This document shows positions 8,146 through 13,103 of a stretch of 13,103 bases of DNA, piece after piece. Positions within the stretch are counted from its first letter, which is position 1. Each line of letters starts with the position of its first letter. The stretch lies in contig CAJJRX010000044.1 in assembly GCA_905194315.1 (NCBI GenBank), positions 1 to 13,103 of the forward strand, written 5' to 3'. The notes beneath the pieces are model-generated. The model was not told the DNA's origin, did not search any database, and saw only the letters and a list, made by a program, of their open reading frames with translations. The stretch is from an uncultured Sutterella sp. (GTDB lineage Bacteria; Pseudomonadota; Gammaproteobacteria; Burkholderiales; Burkholderiaceae_F). The position numbers and the translations under genes are program-made.

Positions 8146-9585
8146 TTACCTGACGCTCACCACGTCAGGCCGGGAGAGAGAGGCGAAAAAATCATCCATC
8201 CGGCCGGCTGTCGCGTGCAGCATCGCCCAGCTCACCACGAACTGATATGCGGCCACACGCCGGGACACTTCGGCAGCAAGGCGCTGCGTGCGCGCGATGT
8301 CCACGTCGTTTGCCGTTGAGAGCCCCTCGGCGAAGGCTTTCTCGCGAAGCCGAAGGTTCTCTGCCGCAAGCGCCACGTTGCTCCCGGTGGAGAGATATTC
8401 GTCGCGGTACTGCACAGCACGCAGGAACGCGGTCTCCACCGCTGTTCTGATCTGATTGAGCGCTTCGTCGCGGGCGGCCGCGGCGCTGTCAATAAGTGCC
8501 GAAACGGCCTCGATTTTGCTCGAGCGGTCCGTGTTGCTCCAGAGCGTGAACGTCACACCGATACCGGCGATCCAGTCAGGTTCGGTAAGCGAGAGATAGT
8601 GTTTGATGAGGTTGCGCGAGCCGAAGGCGAAAACCTTGGGCTTGAAGGCGGCATGCGCGGCGGAGAGCCCCGCATCGGCCTGCTGCCGCAGCGACTGCAC
8701 CCGGCGCAGCACCGGGGAGTTGGTCTCGGCGCGAAGCTGCCACTCCGAGAGTGTGCCGAGTTCACCCGTGAGCACAAAAAGCGGGGTGCTCAGAGCCGGA
8801 ACCTCAGCCTCACGCAGCGCGCCGGCGAGTTCCGCACCGGCGACCTGCGTGCTGGTGCGCGCCCGGTCATATTCGCGTTTGGCGGTGTCGCGCGCGACCT
8901 CGACGGCAAGCCGCTCGAGCTTTGAGATCACCCCTCTGGCTTCAAAGCGTTTTGCCTTTTTAAGCTCGTCCTCCTGATCGGCGAGGGTGGATTGTCTGAG
9001 CGCCTCAATACTGCGCGCGAGCTGCACACCCCAGTATTTGGCGGCGAGCTGCGCATCGAGCGTGGCAAGACGGATATCCCGGTCGGCCACGGTCTCGGTG
9101 ACGCGTTCGGCGAGCACACGCTTTTGCGCATCAATGAGCCCGCCCGTGTACAGGGGCCAGGTGGCATCGAGTGTGAGTCGCGGGCCGTCGAGCTTGGTTT
9201 TCACGTCGATCGTGAGGTTGGAGAGATTGTGCGAGAGTCCGCCCAGGAGCGGCGCGATCGCCTGCTGCATGGGGGCGGGCATCTGACTGACGCCGGCTTT
9301 GAGCGAGTTGCCGACGTTACTCATCGCGTCTCCCATCTCAAGTTCCATCGTTTTGGTGCCGTAGACCTGCTTGAGGGTGAGATCGACCCTGGGGCCGCCG
9401 AGCATTTTCGCGGCGTCCGACTCGTGCTGCGCACGGGCAATCTGCGCATTGTCGGCGCGGAACACATCAGCTCTTTCATGGTAGAGCACGCGCGCATCGG
9501 TAATGCTCAGCGGTGCGGCTGCCGCGGCGGCCGCCTGGGCGGCGCAGGCAGAAAGGACGGCGAGCAGAAGGGATAACTTTTGCAT
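8146..9585 (-). CDS. TolC-family outer-membrane efflux protein
   Basis: A 479-residue outer-membrane channel subunit of the TolC/OEP family, expected to trimerise and carry substrate across the periplasm and outer membrane. A Sec signal peptide occupies about 1-23 (KLSLLLAVLSACAAQA, followed by an Ala run that blurs the cleavage point). The Cys at 14 is not in a good lipobox. Two OEP repeats follow, each with long Ala/Glu/Arg-rich helices (about 170-260 and 340-450) and short beta segments. Examples are LTLDATWPLYTGG near 130-145 and IAGIGVTFTLW near 335-345, the latter matching the TolC pattern of a glycine-rich strand before the second helical hairpin. Residues 70-120, rich in Met and Gly, appear to be an insert. 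It is the first gene of the efflux operon, with a weak site (GGAA, 10 nt from ATG). A 7-bp hairpin (9604-9627) lies in its leader. Substrate is unknown. Confidence 0.9.
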   Translation of the reverse strand: MQKLSLLLAVLSACAAQAAAAAAAPLSITDARVLYHERADVFRADNAQIARAQHESDAAKMLGGPRVDLTLKQVYGTKTMELEMGDAMSNVGNSLKAGVSQMPAPMQQAIAPLLGGLSHNLSNLTIDVKTKLDGPRLTLDATWPLYTGGLIDAQKRVLAERVTETVADRDIRLATLDAQLAAKYWGVQLARSIEALRQSTLADQEDELKKAKRFEARGVISKLERLAVEVARDTAKREYDRARTSTQVAGAELAGALREAEVPALSTPLFVLTGELGTLSEWQLRAETNSPVLRRVQSLRQQADAGLSAAHAAFKPKVFAFGSRNLIKHYLSLTEPDWIAGIGVTFTLWSNTDRSSKIEAVSALIDSAAAARDEALNQIRTAVETAFLRAVQYRDEYLSTGSNVALAAENLRLREKAFAEGLSTANDVDIARTQRLAAEVSRRVAAYQFVVSWAMLHATAGRMDDFFASLSRPDVVSVR

Positions 9586-9603
9586 GTTCGAACTGTTCCG
9601 GGA

Positions 9604-9627
9604 CGGGCACGCGCGGCACGGTGCCCG
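9604..9627. other. Inverted repeat in the leader of the efflux operon
   Basis: CGGGCAC (9604-9610) and GTGCCCG (9621-9627) form a perfect 7-bp inverted repeat with a 10-nt loop, about 19 nt upstream of the TolC-like start codon. It could be an RNA hairpin affecting translation or a dimeric operator. It is GC-rich in a GC-rich region, so chance cannot be excluded. Confidence 0.35.
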
Positions 9628-9683
9628 CTCAAAGGCGTTGCACGGCAGGCTGCGCAGGTGCCGGCAGAACCGGACCTGGTGGA

Positions 9684-9727
9684 GAAAACGTTTTCAAGAC
9701 TGATATCTTATCAGCACTTTCCGTGCT
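9684..9727. promoter_or_regulatory. Cluster of three palindromes, probable operator region
   Basis: Three perfect palindromes lie within 44 bp of the divergent gap. GAAAACGTTTTC (9684-9695) is a 12-bp palindrome with the central CG typical of LacI/GalR-family operators. CTGATATCTTATCAG (9700-9714) has 6-bp arms around 3 bp. AGCACTTTCCGTGCT (9713-9727) has 5-bp arms around 5 bp and overlaps the second by 2 bp. They sit about 100-140 bp upstream of the TolC-like start and 160-205 bp upstream of the nitrobindin-like start, so they could control either or both. A TTGAAA hexamer on the minus strand overlaps the first palindrome (9692-9697) but has no good -10 partner. No regulator gene is in the window. 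Confidence 0.45.
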
Positions 9728-9889
9728 CTGGATAGTGCCAAAGCGCATCGGCCTCAATGCCGAAACACCTGTGCGGGACGATCGCGTTAAAATGGATGGC
9801 ATCTATTCGAAATGTTTTTCGCACTCAGAACACCCCGTTTTGCCGGTGCCCAGAGTGCGGACAGAGCAACTTGAAAAGGAACAGCCTGA

Positions 9890-10540
9890 ATGCGCTACAG
9901 TGACATTTATACAGAGGCCCCTGCCAATCCTGATACCGCCGCCGAACTCGGCCCGCTCGCTCCGCTGCCGGGGACCTGGCGCGGCAATGACGGTGTGGAC
10001 ACTCATCCGCAGGCCGACGGCCCGGAAACCGAACCCTACCACGAGCAGTGGAAGTTTGAACTGCTCGATCCGCAGAACAACGGTCCGCAGGTGCTCTACG
10101 GCATGCGCTACCATGTGGCGATCACCAAGCCCGGTGAGCTCGCGGCGTTCCACGAGCAGGTCGGCCACATTCTCTACGAGCCCGAGACGAACAAAATCTT
10201 CATGACGCTCTCGATCCCGCGCGGCCAGGCCGCGATGGCCGTGGGCGAGGCCAAACCCGGGGCAAAATCCTTCACGCTTCGCGCCGTGCGCGGCAGCACC
10301 GAAAACGGCATCGTCTCGAACCCCTTCCTTGAGGAGGCGTTCAAGACCGTGGCCTGGGAGATCACCTTCACGTTTAACGAGGACGGCACCTTCGACTACG
10401 AGCAGACCACGACACTCGTGATCCCGGGTGAGGAGAAGGGGTTCAAGCACACCGACCGCAATCACCTGCATCTGGTTGCCGCGGCCGCTCCCAACGCGAT
10501 GATGATCGATGAGGGGCTCCTGAACCGCAATCCGCGCTAA
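9890..10540 (+). CDS. Nitrobindin-like heme-binding beta-barrel protein (THAP4/FABP-like, DUF1794)
   Basis: A 216-residue cytoplasmic protein of the nitrobindin family, ten-stranded barrels that bind heme; characterised members react with nitric oxide or isomerise peroxynitrite. The N-terminal signature is present as GTWRGNDGVDTHP (28-40), resembling the family GxWxGxGxxxxP, although the usual second Gly after Trp-Arg-Gly is replaced by Asn-Asp. It is followed by YHEQWKFEL, matching the conserved YxE(x)F strand. Near the C-terminus HLHL includes His192, the likely proximal heme ligand by analogy. His187 and His194 are alternatives. The chain is longer than plant nitrobindin (about 166), with an extra segment around 60-105 and a C-terminal tail. 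There is no signal peptide. AAAAGGA lies 9 nt before the ATG. The gene is monocistronic, ended by a strong terminator, and divergent from the efflux operon. The family call is fairly sure, but heme binding itself is inferred. Confidence 0.8.
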   Translation: MRYSDIYTEAPANPDTAAELGPLAPLPGTWRGNDGVDTHPQADGPETEPYHEQWKFELLDPQNNGPQVLYGMRYHVAITKPGELAAFHEQVGHILYEPETNKIFMTLSIPRGQAAMAVGEAKPGAKSFTLRAVRGSTENGIVSNPFLEEAFKTVAWEITFTFNEDGTFDYEQTTTLVIPGEEKGFKHTDRNHLHLVAAAAPNAMMIDEGLLNRNPR

Positions 10541-10570
10541 AGCGCAGCCGGACCGGAAAGTGCACAGACA

Positions 10571-10602
10571 GGCTCTCCGCTAAAATGGAGAGCCTTTATT
10601 TT
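10571..10602 (+). terminator. Intrinsic terminator after the nitrobindin-like gene
   Basis: GGCTCTCC (10571-10578) pairs perfectly with GGAGAGCC (10587-10594) around an 8-nt loop, followed by TTTATTTT. It begins 30 nt after the stop codon. This separates the nitrobindin-like gene from the downstream patatin gene. Confidence 0.9.
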
Positions 10603-10640
10603 GTATACAGTTTTGTGTTGAAAATTTAACTTTTATACCC
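10596..10640 (+). promoter_or_regulatory. AT-rich probable promoter region of the patatin gene
   Basis: Immediately after the terminator there is a 45-bp AT-rich stretch with hexamers such as TTGTAT (10601-10606), TTGAAA (10618-10623) and TATACC (10634-10639). None pairs at a canonical 17-bp spacing with a strong match. A promoter is expected here because the upstream gene is terminated and the next gene starts at 10726. The exact elements are uncertain. Confidence 0.35.
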
Positions 10641-10642
10641 CT

Positions 10643-10666
10643 CCGGAGAGCGCCTCTTTTCTCCGG
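10643..10666 (+). other. Hairpin in the 5' leader of the patatin gene
   Basis: CCGGAGA (10643-10649) and TCTCCGG (10660-10666) form a perfect 7-bp stem with a 10-nt loop, about 60 nt upstream of the start codon. It lacks a T-run, so it is not an intrinsic terminator. It may be a leader-RNA structure or an operator. Confidence 0.4.
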
Positions 10667-10725
10667 CTGTGCCATACTCAGAAAACATTTCTCTCACTTT
10701 CACAACAAAAACGCATTCTCTTCTT

Positions 10726-12990
10726 ATGACGCGCTCTTTCACCAAGTTTGTTTTTGCGCTTGCCGCCGCAACCGCGGCGCTCTCTGCCGTGCCGCTGGAG
10801 GCGAAAACGCCCGCTGAAGTCCGTGCGCAGTGCCAGCGTGAGCACCGTCCCTGTGTCGGGCTTGTTCTCTCCGGCGGCGGCGCTCGCGGGTTTGCCCATG
10901 TGGGCGTACTGAAAGTGCTTGAGCGGCTCCGTGTCAAGGTCGACATCATCACCGGCACCTCCATGGGCAGTATGGTGGGCGGCGCGTACGCAGCGGGCTA
11001 CACCGCCGGTCAGCTCCAGGAGACGATCGAAGGGGTGGACTGGAAGCGGATGTTTGCCGCGCGAACCGACCGTGAGGAGCTGCCCTGGCGTCAGAAGCGC
11101 GACGACTATGTGAATCTCTCCAACAGCTCGATTGTGCTCACGAAAAAGGGCGAGGTGCTCCTGCCCGAGTCTCTGGTGCCAAGCCAGGAGCTCAACCTCT
11201 TTCTGGAGAAAGAGACCGGGGTGGTCAACCACATCAATGACCTGAGTGAACTTGCAATTCCCTTTGCCGCCGTGGCCACGAACCTTGTGACCGGCCGGCC
11301 CGTGGAGCTGCAGAAAGGCATTAATCTCTCGACGGCCATGCGCGCCTCGATGTCGGTGCCGGGGGTTTTCGCCCCGGTGACGATCGGTGACAAGATGATG
11401 GTCGACGGCGGTCTCGTCGATAACCTGCCGGTGGATCTTGCACGGCGTATGGGTGCCGATGTGGTGATCGCGGTCAATGTCGGCACGCCGCTTCTCAAGC
11501 GCGAGGAGCTCTCGAGCGTGGTGATGGTGATGGGACAGATGTTCAACATTCTCACCGAGCAGAACGTCACGCGCTCGATCGCCTCTCTGAAGGACACCGA
11601 CATTCTGATCACGCCGGATCTTGCCGCCTTTGACAGCACCGAGATGGAGCGCGGCAGCGAGATTATCGAGGCCGGTCGCCTTGCGGCCGAAGCGGTGGCA
11701 GACAGACTCGAGAAATTCTCTGTTCCCGAGGTGAAAGACTATGTCGCCTGGGAGCGCGAGCGTCAGACGGCGCTGCTGCCTGAAACACGCAAGAAGGAGC
11801 ACCTCGTGAGTGAGGTGCGCATTGAGGGGCTCACCTATGTCAATGAGAAGACGCTTCTCAATGAGCTTGCGATCGATACGAGCAAACCGGTCACCAACGA
11901 GCAGATTGAGGCGAGCACGCGGCGTATCTGGGCCGACGGCAACTTCAGCAACATCCGCTACCGCTTTGAACCGGCGCAGGACGGCAGCTCCATTCTCGTT
12001 TTTGAACCAAAGGAAAAGCGTCCGGGCTTCTCGAGCATCCGCATCGGCGGCTCTGTGCAGACCGACTTCCAGAGCTCACAGTCCTTTAACGTGGTGTTCG
12101 GACACACCTGGGGATGGCTCAACGACTGGGGCGGGGAGTGGCACAACGAGCTGCAGGCCGGTGAGGTCAAGCGCTTCACCAGCGAATTCCTTCAGCCGCT
12201 CGGTCCCACATCGATGTGGTTTGTGCAGCCGCACGTCGAGTACCTCTGGCAGCCCTACGATGTGTACCGTCATAACGAGGCCATTGCCCGGTTCCGTAAC
12301 GAGCAGCTCGAAGGCGGGCTCGATCTTGGCTATGCGCTCGGGCGCAACGGCTACATCAAGGGTACCGTGGGCTATCTGAGCGCCAAGGCCAAGCGTGAGA
12401 TCGGGGAGCTCGACAATGCGCGCCATCCGATTCACTCGCCCTATATCAGTCTCGAGTTCGCGCACGATACGCTCGACAATGTGAACTTCCCGACCCGCGG
12501 CAGTTACATGACGGCGAAATTCCAGCGCCTCTTTGACTCCTCGATCGGGATCGCCAACCAGACGCTCTTTCACTTCTCGGGCCGCTGGCCGTTCTCGGCA
12601 GGCCCCTGGACCCTGATGGCGAGTGCCGACTGGGGTAAGGCCGCGCTTGACAACGTCTTCTCGATGGGCGGCGCGCAGCAGATGACGGGCTCCCCCTACA
12701 ACCGCTGGACCGGCTCGAACCTGCAGTGGGGCAGCCTGCAGCTCTCGCGCAACATGTCCGATGTGGTGGACTTCCGCGGCAATCCGGTCTGGGTGGGCGC
12801 GAGCTACGAAATCGGGCGTGCCTGGAACAACGGCGAGGATGACTGGGCGGACACCAACGACAAGTCCTTCCACCACGCCCTGGGCGCGTATATCGGTGTC
12901 GACAGCGTGATCGGCCCGCTCTACCTGATGACGGGCTACACGTTTGACGTGGGCGCAGGGGTGTACTTCTTCTGGGGACACCCGATGTAG
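10726..12990 (+). CDS. Patatin-like phospholipase with POTRA and outer-membrane barrel (PlpD-like, type Vd autotransporter)
   Basis: A 754-residue secreted lipase fused to its own outer-membrane transporter. A signal peptide covers about 1-26 (RSFTKFVFALAAATAALSA). The patatin domain spans about 43-330: the oxyanion loop GGGARG at 50-55, nucleophile Ser79 in GTSMG (77-81), and catalytic Asp227 in DGG (227-229). LVDNLPVDLARRMGADVVIAVNV after it is typical of RssA/PlpD lipases. One POTRA domain follows at about 361-430 (VRIEGLTYVNEKTLLNEL and GNFSNIRYRF). The Omp85-type barrel runs from about 435 to the end, including the FPTRGSY motif near 590. This order matches PlpD of Pseudomonas, whose lipase domain has phospholipase A1 activity. 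The last residue is Met, not the usual aromatic. The ATG at 10726 is chosen because it gives a clean signal peptide. A GTG 57 nt upstream would add 19 residues before it. No clear ribosome-binding site precedes either. Clear terminators flank the gene, so it is probably monocistronic. Confidence 0.93.
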   Translation: MTRSFTKFVFALAAATAALSAVPLEAKTPAEVRAQCQREHRPCVGLVLSGGGARGFAHVGVLKVLERLRVKVDIITGTSMGSMVGGAYAAGYTAGQLQETIEGVDWKRMFAARTDREELPWRQKRDDYVNLSNSSIVLTKKGEVLLPESLVPSQELNLFLEKETGVVNHINDLSELAIPFAAVATNLVTGRPVELQKGINLSTAMRASMSVPGVFAPVTIGDKMMVDGGLVDNLPVDLARRMGADVVIAVNVGTPLLKREELSSVVMVMGQMFNILTEQNVTRSIASLKDTDILITPDLAAFDSTEMERGSEIIEAGRLAAEAVADRLEKFSVPEVKDYVAWERERQTALLPETRKKEHLVSEVRIEGLTYVNEKTLLNELAIDTSKPVTNEQIEASTRRIWADGNFSNIRYRFEPAQDGSSILVFEPKEKRPGFSSIRIGGSVQTDFQSSQSFNVVFGHTWGWLNDWGGEWHNELQAGEVKRFTSEFLQPLGPTSMWFVQPHVEYLWQPYDVYRHNEAIARFRNEQLEGGLDLGYALGRNGYIKGTVGYLSAKAKREIGELDNARHPIHSPYISLEFAHDTLDNVNFPTRGSYMTAKFQRLFDSSIGIANQTLFHFSGRWPFSAGPWTLMASADWGKAALDNVFSMGGAQQMTGSPYNRWTGSNLQWGSLQLSRNMSDVVDFRGNPVWVGASYEIGRAWNNGEDDWADTNDKSFHHALGAYIGVDSVIGPLYLMTGYTFDVGAGVYFFWGHPM

Positions 12991-13008
12991 GCGTGAAGCT
13001 AAGAGAAA

Positions 13009-13036
13009 AGCCGCTCCTCCGGGAGCGGCTTTTTTT
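13009..13036 (+). terminator. Intrinsic terminator after the patatin gene
   Basis: AGCCGCTCC (13009-13017) and GGAGCGGCT (13022-13030) form a perfect 9-bp GC-rich stem with a 4-nt loop, followed by a run of T to 13036. It starts 18 nt after the stop codon. The upstream A-run could also make it work for genes read in the opposite direction. Confidence 0.95.
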
Positions 13037-13052
13037 GTGTGCTCGGCATGAA

Positions 13053-13103
13053 CTGGTATGGAAATCTTGGACACCTCTTGGAGAAAAAGTATGACCATAC
13101 CAG
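13053..13103. repeat. 9-bp inverted repeat at the window end
   Basis: CTGGTATGG (13053-13061) is repeated as its exact complement CCATACCAG (13095-13103), 33 bp apart. The second copy abuts the window edge, so the arm may be longer. It surrounds a ribosome site and start codon, so it could be an operator for the next gene, part of an insertion-sequence end, or chance. Confidence 0.4.
13091..13103 (+). CDS. Start of a further gene, truncated by the window edge
   Basis: ATG at 13091 is preceded by GGAG (13080-13083) with 7 nt spacing, one of the best ribosome sites in the window, and opens a frame reading Met-Thr-Ile-Pro before the edge. It lies 100 nt after the patatin stop and beyond that gene's terminator, so it needs its own promoter. 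Four codons are too few to name a product. The nearby inverted repeat makes a mobile-element gene one possibility, without direct proof. Confidence 0.35.

Larger units (their letters stand above)
9586..9889. other. Divergent intergenic region
   Basis: This 304-bp gap separates the minus-strand efflux operon from the plus-strand nitrobindin-like gene. It contains the leader hairpin at 9604-9627, the palindrome cluster at 9684-9727, and a short inverted repeat CGAAA/TTTCG at 9808-9821. A TAAAAT hexamer on the plus strand at 9788-9793 may be a -10 box for the nitrobindin-like gene, without a recognisable -35. An AAAAGGA ribosome site is at 9874-9880. No credible coding frame was found in it. Confidence 0.5.

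Noticed and set aside
10669..10725. A GTG start extending the patatin protein by 19 residues.
   Set aside because: It would bury the signal peptide behind a polar extension and has no ribosome site.
10678..11802. A 374-codon minus-strand frame opposite the patatin domain.
   Set aside because: The plus strand encodes a complete catalytic lipase domain here. The antisense product is His/Arg-rich without motifs.
12076..13098. A 340-codon minus-strand frame opposite the outer-membrane barrel.
   Set aside because: It runs through the intrinsic terminator and the barrel-coding region, and the translation resembles no protein family.
1..13103. tRNA, rRNA, CRISPR arrays, complete insertion sequences, prophage or toxin-antitoxin modules.
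   Set aside because: No cloverleaf, spaced direct repeats, transposase motifs or related gene pairs were found. All long frames are explained by the genes listed.

Overview
The window is GC-rich, gene-dense bacterial DNA with short intergenic gaps. It encodes a Gram-negative cell envelope: a TolC-type outer-membrane channel, a periplasmic adaptor and a patatin/Omp85-type outer-membrane protein. With a proteobacterial-style RlhA and a TatD-family nuclease, this fits a Proteobacterium, and I would guess a Betaproteobacterium (Burkholderiales, perhaps Sutterellaceae-like). That placement is inference from protein style, because no rRNA or other taxonomic marker is present.

Layout. From 9585 down to 83, seven genes lie in a row on the minus strand. 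In transcription order they are a TolC-family channel, an HlyD/YhiI-type adaptor, a fused double ABC-2 permease, a TatD-family metal hydrolase, a secreted ankyrin-repeat protein, RlhA (23S rRNA C2501 hydroxylase), and a DUF1266-like protein. The first three are separated by 25 and 16 nt and form a tripartite export cassette with no ATPase gene in the window. The ankyrin gene and rlhA are 12 nt apart. From 9890 to 12990 two genes lie on the plus strand: a nitrobindin-like heme-binding beta-barrel protein followed by a clear intrinsic terminator, and a PlpD-like type Vd autotransporter (patatin lipase, POTRA, outer-membrane barrel), also followed by a clear terminator. The last 50 bases hold a ribosome-binding site and the first codons of a further gene, overlapping a 9-bp inverted repeat that may mark a mobile-element end.

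Working together. The 304-bp divergent gap between the efflux cassette and the nitrobindin-like gene carries three close palindromes, one of them resembling a LacI-family operator core. It is the most likely control region in the window. The export cassette probably moves a small hydrophobic or toxic compound from the inner membrane or periplasm to the outside. Its energy source is unclear from this window. The remaining genes are housekeeping (RNA modification, nuclease) or of unknown role.

No rRNA, tRNA, CRISPR array, complete insertion sequence or origin was seen. No wholly new multi-gene system is evident. The ATPase-less exporter with its fused permease and the palindrome-rich control region are the best candidates for follow-up.
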